Assembly (NCBI GenBank): GCA_004356265.1
Contig: SMXK01000204.1
Span: forward strand, 1 to 13,661
DNA length: 13,661 nt
DNA from: Bacteroidota bacterium
Lineage (GTDB): Bacteria > Bacteroidota > Rhodothermia > Rhodothermales > UBA10348
Direction of reading: 5' to 3'
Below the pieces are notes generated by a model. The model was not told the DNA's origin. It searched no databases and saw nothing but the letters and a program-made list of their open reading frames with translations. The position numbers were made by a program, and so were the translations under genes. Below, in pieces: positions 1 through 8,138 of this stretch; position 1 is the stretch's first letter, and every line of letters begins with the position of its first letter.

Positions 1-15
1 AATGTCCTACTACAT

Positions 16-37
16 CAGGGCCTGTTAACAGGTCCTG
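16..37. repeat. 22-nt inverted repeat upstream of the ABC operon
   Basis: The core at 21-32 is a perfect 12-nt palindrome, CCTGTTAACAGG. The arms extend to 16 and 37 with one G-T pair, so the RNA could form a 9-bp stem with a UUAA loop. It lies 28 nt before the ATPase start. It could be an operator, the end of an upstream transcript (a T-rich stretch comes only about 13 nt later, at 50-60), or a leader structure. The sequence does not decide between these. Confidence 0.45.
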
Positions 38-65
38 GCCTGCCACCCTTTAATTTTCTTAGCGT

Positions 66-995
66 ATGCTGGAACTCAAAATCGACCGGATCAGGAAGCA
101 GTATGACAAAGTCCTGGCCGTCAACAACATATCCTTTAACGCTCAGCCGGGGCGCATTCTAGGTCTTCTGGGCCCTAACGGTGCCGGGAAAACTACGACC
201 ATCCGGATGATTACCTATATCTCGGTGCCGGACACGGGCCAGATTCTGTTCGGAGATAAACCTGTCGGACCGTGGAGTCAGCAACGGATGGGATATCTCC
301 CTGAAGAGCGAGGACTGTACAAAAAAATGAAGGTCGGCGAGCAGCTTATATATTTTGCAGAGCTGAAGGGTATCGATCGGAAAGAAGCAAAAAAGCGTGT
401 TAAAAAATGGCTCGAACGATTCGGTGCTGAAGAATGGTACCCGAGAAAAACCAACGAGTTGTCCAAGGGGATGCAGCAAAAAATTCAGTTCATCACGGCA
501 GTCATCAACGACCCTGATCTACTGATTATGGATGAACCGTTCGGGGGTCTGGATCCGATAAATGCCGAATTGCTCCAGAACGTCATTATGGAATTAAAGG
601 AGGATGGCAAGACCATTGTTTTTGCCTCACACAGGATGGAGCAGGTCGAAGAATTGTGTGATGATATCTGCTTGATATCCCGGGGTGAAATAATCGTCAA
701 TGGCGTATTGCGAGACATCAAACGGAAAGCAGGGAAAAATACCATCCTGATCGATTTTGAGGGATCAGACGCGTTCCTGGATGTACTCGAGAAGAGGCAA
801 TTGGCCCGCATCAATAATCGCAGTGCCAACAGGGCCGAACTTCGCCTGCTCGGAACTACTCGACCCAGGGATATTCTACAGGAAGCAATTCGAGATACTG
901 AAGATATTCTTCGATTCGAACTTGTCGAACCGTCCATGCGCGAAATATTCGTAACCGCTGTTTCTGAGCAGGAAAAAGAACTTGCAGCCTCATGA
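66..995 (+). CDS. ABC transporter ATP-binding protein, NatA/YhaQ-type exporter
   Basis: This is the cytoplasmic ATPase of an ABC-2 type exporter and would drive the membrane protein encoded immediately downstream. Walker A is GPNGAGKT (residues 36-43), the signature is LSKGMQQKIQ (132-141), Walker B is LLIMDEPFGGLDP (152-164, catalytic Glu157) and the switch His is 189. The Q-loop position reads GYLPEERGLY (76-85) without the usual Gln; from memory this is normal for the NatA/YhaQ subgroup. After about residue 220 comes a C-terminal extension resembling DUF4162, a tail found in this subgroup. At 309 aa the length is normal. No Shine-Dalgarno sequence precedes the ATG. The stop overlaps the permease start by four bases, implying translational coupling. 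NatA exports sodium in Bacillus, but the substrate here cannot be read from sequence, so no gene symbol is given. Confidence 0.93.
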   Translation: MLELKIDRIRKQYDKVLAVNNISFNAQPGRILGLLGPNGAGKTTTIRMITYISVPDTGQILFGDKPVGPWSQQRMGYLPEERGLYKKMKVGEQLIYFAELKGIDRKEAKKRVKKWLERFGAEEWYPRKTNELSKGMQQKIQFITAVINDPDLLIMDEPFGGLDPINAELLQNVIMELKEDGKTIVFASHRMEQVEELCDDICLISRGEIIVNGVLRDIKRKAGKNTILIDFEGSDAFLDVLEKRQLARINNRSANRAELRLLGTTRPRDILQEAIRDTEDILRFELVEPSMREIFVTAVSEQEKELAAS

Positions 996-2287
996 AATCT
1001 AAAATTCTGATAGTCGCCAAAAGCGAGTTCTTGAAGCGCGTTTCAAACAAGTGGTTTGTTATCACGACGTTGTTTGGACCCATTGCCTTGATAGGATTTT
1101 TCGCCATTGTTGGCGTTGTCATGGTTGGTTCGATGGAAGGCGGGGATGAGACCGTAAAAGTTCTGGACCTGTCGGGCATCTTATTTGAGGATATGATCGA
1201 TGACGACGAACAAATAACGTTCGAACTGTCCACCGCCCCCGAGGACACTCTTCGGGCAGAAGTAATCCGGGGAGAGTACAGCGGGTTCTTGCGGTTGGAT
1301 ACCGACATCATCTCCGGGACCGGAAGCGCTTCATTTTATTCCAAAGATGGCGGAGGTGTTTCTTCATTTGCCAGAAGGATTCGGTCCATTACGAGGCAGG
1401 CGGTCGAAAAACGGCGACTTATAGAGCAAAACGTTCCGGAAGCCGTCTTTGATATTCTGAATGCCCGCGTCGACGTAAACATGATCAAACTGTCTGACTC
1501 CGGGGAAGAATCAGGCAGTACCGAGGTGTTCGCCGTGTTGGGATTCATCATGGGGTTCATGATCTACATGACGATGATCATATACGGATCGATTGTGATG
1601 CAGGGTGTTATTCAGGAAAAAATGGACAGGGTTGTTGAGGTAATTATCTCGTCTGTGCGTCCGTTTGACCTGCTCATGGGTAAAGTGCTCGGCATTGGTG
1701 CCATGGCGCTGGTGCAGATGACTTTCTGGGCGATTCTGATCCTGGGCGCGAGCCTGGCTTTCGGCGTGATCATGTCTTCGTTCATAGACCCGGCAGCTCT
1801 GAATCTGCCTGTTACAGCTTCGAACGATGAGATACTGGCCGCAGCGAACATCGTGATGCCAGACATCAATCCGATGATTTTCATTTGGTTCGTCATGTAT
1901 TTCTTACTCGGATACTTGCTTTATGCCAGCCTGTTCGCGGCAATCGGGTCTTCCGTTGAGCAACAGCAGGACGCTCAGAGTCTGATGTTGCCTGTGATGT
2001 TGCCAATCATTCTGTCGATCGTATTCATTCAACCATTGATAGAGGCTCCTAATTCCACGTTGGCGGTGGTCATGTCAATGATTCCTTTTACATCACCGGT
2101 TTCTATGGTGGTAAGGAACGCTGTAACTGAAGTGCCGATGTGGCAGATGGTGCTGTCGCTTTCTTTACTCGCCGGATGTTTCGTAGGTGCTATTTGGGTC
2201 AGCGCAAGGATATACAGAGTCGGGATCTTGATGTACGGAAAAAAAGCATCGATCAAAGACCTCATCAAATGGGTCCGATACGATTGA
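992..2287 (+). CDS. ABC-2 type permease, NatB/YhaP-like
   Basis: This is the inner-membrane partner of the preceding ATPase. The 431-aa protein has the usual plan of the family: one N-terminal membrane helix (about 22-46), a soluble extracytoplasmic domain (about 50-175), then a helical bundle at roughly 178-204, 231-262, 295-317, 328-348, 355-375 and 386-408. Two conserved family stretches are visible: the amphipathic segment EKMDRVVEVIISSVRP (209-224), which precedes the second membrane region, and SSVEQQQDAQSLMLPVMLP (320-338). The start ATG lies inside the ATPase stop (ATGA). The pair probably forms a homodimeric exporter. Candidate substrates include ions, peptides and antibiotics; nothing in the sequence chooses among them. 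Confidence 0.92.
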   Translation: MKSKILIVAKSEFLKRVSNKWFVITTLFGPIALIGFFAIVGVVMVGSMEGGDETVKVLDLSGILFEDMIDDDEQITFELSTAPEDTLRAEVIRGEYSGFLRLDTDIISGTGSASFYSKDGGGVSSFARRIRSITRQAVEKRRLIEQNVPEAVFDILNARVDVNMIKLSDSGEESGSTEVFAVLGFIMGFMIYMTMIIYGSIVMQGVIQEKMDRVVEVIISSVRPFDLLMGKVLGIGAMALVQMTFWAILILGASLAFGVIMSSFIDPAALNLPVTASNDEILAAANIVMPDINPMIFIWFVMYFLLGYLLYASLFAAIGSSVEQQQDAQSLMLPVMLPIILSIVFIQPLIEAPNSTLAVVMSMIPFTSPVSMVVRNAVTEVPMWQMVLSLSLLAGCFVGAIWVSARIYRVGILMYGKKASIKDLIKWVRYD

Positions 2288-2312
2288 ATCGGTAGGCGGA
2301 AACGATTTTGAC

Positions 2313-2330
2313 GGGGCACTGAATTGCCCT
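2313..2330 (+). terminator. Weak hairpin after the permease gene
   Basis: GGGCA (2314-2318) pairs with TGCCC (2325-2329) around a 6-nt loop, with a flanking G-T pair at 2313/2330. It sits 26 nt after the permease stop, but no T-run follows, only TCCCTC. A second 5-bp hairpin, ACCGG/CCGGT, lies at 2368-2382. These could attenuate read-through from the ABC pair into the next gene, or be chance. The 111-nt gap holds nothing else recognisable. Confidence 0.25.
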
Positions 2331-2398
2331 TCCCTCTGCGGAACAATGGGATTGAAGGCTGCTTAATACCGGTTCTCCCGGTCCTTATCCCATTCCGA

Positions 2399-5300
2399 AT
2401 GTGGTTATTGCGCACATTTACCTTCATCGTGGCACTGTCCTGTGCATGGATAGCTACAGCCCCGAATGATGCCTGCGCACAATACTTCCGGTTTGGTAAA
2501 AACAAAGTCCAATACGACGATCAGGAGTGGTTTCAGGTTCGCAGCGAACACTTTAACGTGTACTTCTACCAGGGTGGACAACATCTGGCTGACTACGCGG
2601 CGAAAGTAGCCGAAGAGGCCTACCGGCACACATCGAGGCTATTTCAATACCGTGTGTCGGGCAGAATACCCATCATTGTCTATCTCAGCCATGCAGAGTT
2701 TGCCGTGACCAACGCGGTGAACCTGCCTGTTAATGCCGAAGGAATCGGAGGTGTTACAGAATCGTCGAAGAACCGAATTGCTGTTCCTTTCACAGGGGAT
2801 TTTGGCACATTCAGGCGGGTCGTTCATCACGAACTTGTACACGCCATGTTAAATGAGCTCTTTTATGGTTCCGGAATCCAGGCGCATCTTCAGAATACGT
2901 CTGCAGTCAGGCTCCCGCCGTGGTTCAGCGAAGGTCTTGCTGAATTTTCTGCGTCCGGCTGGGATACCGATTCGGACATGTATGTACGAGAAGCTGTGCT
3001 GAGTGGTCATCTCAGCGATATTTCGACTCTCAGAGGTTATATGGCGTACCGGGGTGGACAAGGCGTCTGGGACTACATCGCCACACAATACGGACCGGAA
3101 AAAATTGGAGAGATCCTGCAACGACTGCGATCTACCCGGTCGGTTGAGGCGAGTTTTCGCGAGTCCATCGGGCTTTCTATTTCTGACCTTTCAGTCCGAT
3201 GGCACCGTGCGGTACAGGAAATATACTACCCCGAAGTCGCTGCACGCGAGCCGCTTATAGATATAGGAAAAGCTATTGTTACGGTTCAGCATGGATCATT
3301 CAATTCGAGCCCGGTGTTGTCTCCACTTGGCGATAAAGTTGCCTTTGTGTCTGCTAAAAACGGACTCTTTGACATCTACGTGGCCAGTGCATCTGACGGC
3401 ACCATTATTACGAAGTTGGCAGAGGGCCAACGATCAAGCCAGTTCGAATCTCTGCAGGTCTTATCTCCCGGGTTAACATGGAATCCGGACGGCACGCAAT
3501 TGGCGGCAGCCGTCAAAAGCGGATCTTCTCATGGCGTAGTAATCATGGATATCCGCTCTGACGATACGCGCAATATTCCGCTTGACCAACTGGACGATGT
3601 ACTCTCATTGTCGTGGAGCCCGGACGGTACGCGCCTGGCTATTTCCGGTACTCGAAACGGCCAGAGCGATCTGTATCTTCTTGATTTATCGTCCGGTAGC
3701 CTGCAGAACGTCACAAATGATCTTTTCAGTGACCATGATCCTTCCTGGAGTCCGGATGGAACCACCCTCTTGTTTCATAGCGATCGTGGAAGTCATACAA
3801 CCGTTAACGACACAACTCCTGAGACTATTCAATTGAGCAGGCACAGAGTTCGACAGGTAGACATTTATACTGTAGTTCCGGGGGAGTCAGAATCTATCCG
3901 ACTGACTACCGATGAAATGTGGGATGAAAGAAGTGCCCATTTCTCTCCAGACGGATCACAAATTGTGTTCATCTCCGACCAGAATGGGATTTACAATCTT
4001 TATGTTCTTGATGTCACAACCCTGACTACTCGTCCACTGACTGACTTATTGATCGGGATTACTCAACTTTCGCTTGCAGCCGACGGCCAGCGTGCTGCTG
4101 TAGTTTCCTTGCTCGACGGAGTCCCGTCTATCTACATTATTCGTGAGCCACTAAAATTGAGTAAACAGTCGCCATTGCGACCCGACGTGTGGGGGCAACG
4201 AGTCCAGAGGAATCCGGACCTTCCACCTCCCTCGTTGATGATTGCCACGTACAGAGAGGAAATAAAAAATCCATTCCTGCGAGAAGCCACCAGTGGTATT
4301 CGGTATACTCGCGGTCAGGAACGACTGGCCCGCCCTCTCGCTCATCGTCTTGCCGTGTCTGAAACAGGCATCCTGAACGGATCATATAACGTGGGCTCAA
4401 ACGCGCGACGAGTCACAGGAAATGTCGGCGCAACTCCCGATATGGCTTCCGGTGCTTCCAGGGATGCACGTCGTTCTCTGGAAAACTGGTTTATGAACGA
4501 AAGTCAGAATTTTGGCATTTCTGATTCCACCGGCACCTTCAGAGCCGTCGATTTCAGAAACTATCAATTTTCGGCGGCCTTCGCGGATGCGTCCGAAGGG
4601 ACCCGCCTTCTCGCAGACGTGTTACCCACCGCGGACATCCCTGCGGTTTCAGTAGATGCAAACGGGAATTATGTACCCCGCAGATATAAACTCGATTTCT
4701 CTCCTGACATCGTATATGGATCGGCCGGTTATGACCCGCTATATGGTGTCCAGGGTGTGACGCAGATCGTTTTATCAGATATTCTTGGTAACCACCGACT
4801 TACGCTGTCCACAAACCTGCTGATAGATCTCCGGAATGCCGACTACATCTTTTCGTATGATTACCTGGCCCGGCGCGTGGATTGGTCATTTTCGATGTTT
4901 CATCAGTCCCGGCTTCTGGCTGATTTTTCGCTTCAGAATCCCACATATTTCAGATATCGCCAATACGGCGTGAGTGTGGAAGCGAGTTACCCATTCGACA
5001 AGTTCCGACGTCTGGATCTCGAAATAGGCCTGATCGGAGTCGACAAGGCTGATATTACAGACGCTACAAGTCCCTCCGTTCAACGGACTATCCTGACACC
5101 CCGGGTAACGTGGACACAGGACCAGACGATTCCCGGATTTCTGTCCCCGTCGGCTGGATATCGGTATGCCGTTTCTGTTCTGGGTGGCGGCCTTTCGTTT
5201 TCCCAGGAGCCGGTTCAATTCGCGACGGTGATGGCTGATTTCCAGATCTATCGGAGTTTCGACCAGCGATCCCGATTCACATTGGCGCTGCGAGGGTCGG

Positions 5301-5803
5301 GGGCTATATCGATAGGAAACAATCGCCAACTGTTTTACACGTCCGGAGTCTTGAATTGGATCAACAGAGATTTCGACGATGTGAATGGATTTCCGATTTC
5401 CAATCTGAATGAATTCGTATTCGCTACCCCCATCCTGCCACTCCGGGGATTTGACATCAATACGCGCAATGGATCCCGTTTCGCTCTGGTGAACGCCGAA
5501 TTTCGATTCCCACTGATTCGGGCCCTGATACCCAAATACATACCCCTGTTGCCATTCTACAATATCCACGGACAGGTTTTTGCAGATATCGGTGGCATCT
5601 GGAGTGATCCGAACGATGAACTGATAGCGTCGGAAGTGTTGGACGATTTCCCGGGCCTCACCGACAACATATTAATGGGCACGGGTTTCGGGATCCGGAC
5701 CTTTCTTCTGGGATTTCCAATCCGGCTGGACTTTGCATGGCCTTACGACGGATCTGAGTTCGGTGATGCCAAAACGTATGTTTCCATAGGTCTTGACTTC
5801 TGA
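2399..5803 (+). CDS. Secreted HExxH peptidase / PD40 propeller / Omp85-like barrel fusion
   Basis: This multidomain envelope protein (1134 aa) starts at ATG 2399, giving a clean signal peptide (basic Arg5, hydrophobic 6-21, cleavage near ACA|Q at 27/28). Residues about 45-280 look like a gluzincin metallopeptidase: HELVH at 144-148 and WFSEGLAEF at 175-183, where Glu178 is the likely third zinc ligand. Residues about 300-585 carry PD40/TolB-type propeller repeats (WNPDGTQLA, WSPDGTRLAIS, WSPDGTTLLFHSDR, FSPDGSQIVFISD and two weaker copies). A polar linker of about 170 residues follows. From about 757 to the end are alternating beta strands; LRGFDI (1015-1020) resembles the Omp85 RG(F/Y) motif, followed by NAEFRFP and a terminal GLDF with C-terminal Phe, typical of outer-membrane barrels. 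The protein probably sits in the outer membrane with periplasmic protease and propeller. Domain calls are by eye; substrate and cleavage activity are unknown. Confidence 0.85.
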   Translation: MWLLRTFTFIVALSCAWIATAPNDACAQYFRFGKNKVQYDDQEWFQVRSEHFNVYFYQGGQHLADYAAKVAEEAYRHTSRLFQYRVSGRIPIIVYLSHAEFAVTNAVNLPVNAEGIGGVTESSKNRIAVPFTGDFGTFRRVVHHELVHAMLNELFYGSGIQAHLQNTSAVRLPPWFSEGLAEFSASGWDTDSDMYVREAVLSGHLSDISTLRGYMAYRGGQGVWDYIATQYGPEKIGEILQRLRSTRSVEASFRESIGLSISDLSVRWHRAVQEIYYPEVAAREPLIDIGKAIVTVQHGSFNSSPVLSPLGDKVAFVSAKNGLFDIYVASASDGTIITKLAEGQRSSQFESLQVLSPGLTWNPDGTQLAAAVKSGSSHGVVIMDIRSDDTRNIPLDQLDDVLSLSWSPDGTRLAISGTRNGQSDLYLLDLSSGSLQNVTNDLFSDHDPSWSPDGTTLLFHSDRGSHTTVNDTTPETIQLSRHRVRQVDIYTVVPGESESIRLTTDEMWDERSAHFSPDGSQIVFISDQNGIYNLYVLDVTTLTTRPLTDLLIGITQLSLAADGQRAAVVSLLDGVPSIYIIREPLKLSKQSPLRPDVWGQRVQRNPDLPPPSLMIATYREEIKNPFLREATSGIRYTRGQERLARPLAHRLAVSETGILNGSYNVGSNARRVTGNVGATPDMASGASRDARRSLENWFMNESQNFGISDSTGTFRAVDFRNYQFSAAFADASEGTRLLADVLPTADIPAVSVDANGNYVPRRYKLDFSPDIVYGSAGYDPLYGVQGVTQIVLSDILGNHRLTLSTNLLIDLRNADYIFSYDYLARRVDWSFSMFHQSRLLADFSLQNPTYFRYRQYGVSVEASYPFDKFRRLDLEIGLIGVDKADITDATSPSVQRTILTPRVTWTQDQTIPGFLSPSAGYRYAVSVLGGGLSFSQEPVQFATVMADFQIYRSFDQRSRFTLALRGSGAISIGNNRQLFYTSGVLNWINRDFDDVNGFPISNLNEFVFATPILPLRGFDINTRNGSRFALVNAEFRFPLIRALIPKYIPLLPFYNIHGQVFADIGGIWSDPNDELIASEVLDDFPGLTDNILMGTGFGIRTFLLGFPIRLDFAWPYDGSEFGDAKTYVSIGLDF

Positions 5804-5813
5804 CAGTTGCTGA

Positions 5814-5858
5814 CGTGACTTGATTCCAGGCGTGACGTGACATGTTTCCGGGCGTGAC
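5814..5858 (+). repeat. Two-unit 22-nt tandem repeat with CGTGAC motifs
   Basis: The 23-mers at 5814-5836 and 5836-5858 differ at three positions and share one base, giving a period of 22. Each begins and ends with CGTGAC and has TTCC in the middle. TGAC also recurs just upstream, from about 5793, and the array starts about 10 nt after the stop of the barrel protein. It may be the remnant of a longer repeat, a protein-binding array or part of a transcript end. No T-run suggests a terminator. Confidence 0.6.
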
Positions 5859-5943
5859 CAGGCAGTGAACAGCGCAGTAATTGTGAATTCAAACCGGATT
5901 CGTACTGAGTCGTACGCTTAGTATCGAACTTTATTTGGCTCCA

Positions 5944-5996
5944 TGCAGTTTTCTGTGGCTGCAAAACGAGCAGCGCTACGGCTGTCTGACTGCTCG
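5944..5996 (+). promoter_or_regulatory. Two stem-loops in the trigger factor upstream region
   Basis: TGCAG (5944-5948) pairs with CTGCA (5959-5963), and CGAGCAG (5967-5973) pairs with CTGCTCG (5990-5996) around a 16-nt loop. The second stem ends 43 nt before the trigger factor ATG. They could be 5'-leader structures of tig or part of its promoter region. No clear -35/-10 pair or Bacteroidota-type -33/-7 pair was found between 5804 and 6039, so the promoter is unplaced. Confidence 0.35.
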
Positions 5997-6039
5997 AACC
6001 ACCCACCTCACATATTGACCGGAACAGTCTTATCCGAAC

Positions 6040-7344
6040 ATGGAAACATCGATCCAGAAAGTCAACGACGTAGAATTTGATCTGGAGATCACCGCATCTG
6101 CAGCCGATCTTGCCGAAGAGATTAACAAAGCGATTCGTGCTCAACGGGTCCAGACTGATATGAAGGGTTTTCGTCCTGGAAAAGTACCCTTGTCTGTCGT
6201 AAAGAGAAAATATGGGAAGTCTCTTGCGTATGGCGTTGCTGAACAACATGTTCAGAAAACATACGAGGACACGGTGATGGGTGATGATGCTTACAAGGTA
6301 TTGGGCCAGCCTACGATTACCGATTTGACGTACGAATATGAAGGAGATCTTCGGGCTGTTGTGCGGTTTGGCGTTCGACCGGAATTTGATCTCGCTGACC
6401 TTTCAAAGGAGACAATTAACAAATTGGTCCACGAAGGAACGGATGAAGATCTACAGAAAGAATTAGACAACATGCGCGGTTCGCGGGCTGAACTTGTCGT
6501 TGCGGATGGCCCTTCCGATACTGAGTCTATCGTCACGGTTGATATGCAGACACTGGATACCGAAACCCATGAGCCAGTCGAAGGAGAGGTTCAGGAAGGT
6601 GTTCAATTTGCTCTCGCTGACGATAACCTGATGACCGAAATCGTCGACAAACTGACTGGGACTATTGTTGGCGATGTCGTCGAAATATCGCTCCCTGGCC
6701 CAGCTGAGGACACACCCGATCGAGCGTACAAACTTACCGTTACGGAGGTCAAACAGCGCGTTCTTCCTGAGTTAGACGATGCGCTCGTCAAAGAACTCAC
6801 CGGAGATAAATTTGAAGACGTAGACGCGTTCAAAGAAGAACTGACGGGTCAAATCAAATCTGGTTGGGTGCAGCGTGGACGCGAAATGTACGAGTCCGAA
6901 ATGATTGCGCGACTTGTTGCTCTGCACGATGTTCAAGTCCCGGAGTCGGTTGTTGATATGTATCTGGACTCGTACGTGAAGGAGTTGAAAGAACGTCAGG
7001 GCGATAAAATGCCAGCGGATTTCGACGAAAAAGAATATCGTGAACACCGTCGTGACGAGGCCGGAAATCAGGCTCGCTGGATGTTTATCCGTGATAAAAT
7101 AATGGACAAAGCTGGATTCGAAATAACCGAAGAGGATCGCGACGCCTATCTAGAGAAAACCTCTGGTGGTGAGCTTCCGCTTGATACGCTGAAAGAATAT
7201 TACAAAGCTGTCCCGAACATGATGGAACAGCTTGACCAACGTTTATTGTCTGAGCGGGTCTTTAATTGGATCGAATCCGAGGTCAAGATCAAAGAACTTG
7301 GGCTTGAAGACTATCGCAAGGCGACTGAGTCGGAACAAGCCTGA
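6040..7344 (+). CDS. tig: Trigger factor, ribosome-associated chaperone
   Basis: Trigger factor binds the ribosome at the exit tunnel and shields nascent chains. The N-terminal ribosome-docking domain is clear: GFRPGKVP at 43-50, the same numbering as the E. coli signature loop, followed by KRKYG. The middle domain (about 155-240) occupies the FKBP-type prolyl isomerase position, but the usual aromatic pocket residues are hard to find, so isomerase activity may be weak or lost. The C-terminal part (about 245-434) is helical and charged and matches the chaperone arms. Length (434 aa) is normal. No Shine-Dalgarno sequence precedes the ATG. clpP follows after 87 nt on the same strand, the classical tig-clpP arrangement; clpX, often next, is absent. 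Confidence 0.95.
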   Translation: METSIQKVNDVEFDLEITASAADLAEEINKAIRAQRVQTDMKGFRPGKVPLSVVKRKYGKSLAYGVAEQHVQKTYEDTVMGDDAYKVLGQPTITDLTYEYEGDLRAVVRFGVRPEFDLADLSKETINKLVHEGTDEDLQKELDNMRGSRAELVVADGPSDTESIVTVDMQTLDTETHEPVEGEVQEGVQFALADDNLMTEIVDKLTGTIVGDVVEISLPGPAEDTPDRAYKLTVTEVKQRVLPELDDALVKELTGDKFEDVDAFKEELTGQIKSGWVQRGREMYESEMIARLVALHDVQVPESVVDMYLDSYVKELKERQGDKMPADFDEKEYREHRRDEAGNQARWMFIRDKIMDKAGFEITEEDRDAYLEKTSGGELPLDTLKEYYKAVPNMMEQLDQRLLSERVFNWIESEVKIKELGLEDYRKATESEQA

Positions 7345-7431
7345 TCAGGGAAAGGTAGCAAGGCCGGCCCGGTATTCGAGCCGTTTCGCAAGCAAGAACA
7401 CGTTCCTGATCAACCTTTCAAGCCTGATTCC

Positions 7432-8130
7432 ATGGTCGACGATTTTCTCAAGTTCAGCAAAGGACTGAACAAACTTCCTTCTGACATCTACAGCGGTCCT
7501 TTCCAGGAAACATCGATGAGCACCCTCGTCCCGATGGTCATCGAACAGACGAGTCGAGGCGAACGATCGTACGACATTTTCAGCAGGTTATTAAAAGAAC
7601 GCCTGATCATCCTCGGATCAGGAATTAACGACCAGGTCGCCAACCTGATGGTGGCCCAGCTCCTATTTCTGACCTCAGAGGACCCGCATAAAGACATCAA
7701 TATATATGTCAATTCTCCGGGTGGGTCTATAGATTCGGGGCTTGCCATTTATGACACGATGCAGTATATCTCGTGCGATGTTGCGACCATCTGTGTCGGC
7801 CTGGCGGCCTCGATGGGTTCCGTTTTATTGGCCGCGGGTACGAAGGGAAAACGGGCCGGCCTACCAAACTCCCGGGTCATGATCCATCAGCCATGGAGTG
7901 GCGGCGTTCAAGGACAAGCTTCAGACATCCAAATTCACGCTCGGGAAATTCTGAAGATGAAAGAGACTTTGTACGGCATCCTTGCCTTTCATACCGGGCA
8001 GACTCCTGAACAAATCGAACAGGATGGGGATCGGGATTTCTGGATGAGTGCGAAAGAAGCGACTGAGTACGGGCTTATCGACAGTGTTCTGACTCCACAG
8101 AAAAAACCGAAAAAAGACGGAGTCAATTAA
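7432..8130 (+). CDS. clpP: ATP-dependent Clp protease proteolytic subunit
   Basis: This is the serine peptidase chamber of the Clp machine, which degrades proteins unfolded by ClpX or ClpA/C. The triad is visible: Ser127 in GLAASMGSVLLAAG, His152 in MIHQPWSG and Asp202 in DRDFWMSA. NSPGGSIDSGLAIYDTM (94-110) and QASDIQIHAREI (162-173) are family hallmarks. With the ATG at 7432 the protein is 232 aa, with about 28 residues ahead of STLVPMVIEQ. Extended N-termini of this sort occur in Bacteroidota ClpP. A second ATG at 7516 has an AGGAAA six bases before it and would give a 204-aa form close to E. coli length, so the start is uncertain. It lies downstream of tig; its stop is only 8 nt from the convergent minus-strand gene. 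Confidence 0.96.
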   Translation: MVDDFLKFSKGLNKLPSDIYSGPFQETSMSTLVPMVIEQTSRGERSYDIFSRLLKERLIILGSGINDQVANLMVAQLLFLTSEDPHKDINIYVNSPGGSIDSGLAIYDTMQYISCDVATICVGLAASMGSVLLAAGTKGKRAGLPNSRVMIHQPWSGGVQGQASDIQIHAREILKMKETLYGILAFHTGQTPEQIEQDGDRDFWMSAKEATEYGLIDSVLTPQKKPKKDGVN

Positions 8131-8138
8131 CGAGGGGG

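Noticed and set aside
2324..2398. TTG start extending the barrel fusion by 25 residues
   Set aside because: It would bury the signal peptide behind Pro-rich residues, falls in a possible hairpin loop and lacks a ribosome site; ATG 2399 gives a standard signal peptide.
4886..5569. Minus-strand open frame of 227 codons inside the barrel domain
   Set aside because: It overlaps the well-supported Omp85-like region and has no recognisable domain or leader.
5804..6039. tRNA or other structural RNA gene ahead of tig
   Set aside because: Hairpins are present, but no cloverleaf, T-loop GTTCRA motif in context or CCA end could be fitted.
8090..8125. TGACTCC/GGAGTCA inverted repeat near the clpP stop as a bidirectional terminator
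   Set aside because: The 22-nt loop is too large and no T-run follows on either strand; it lies within coding sequence.
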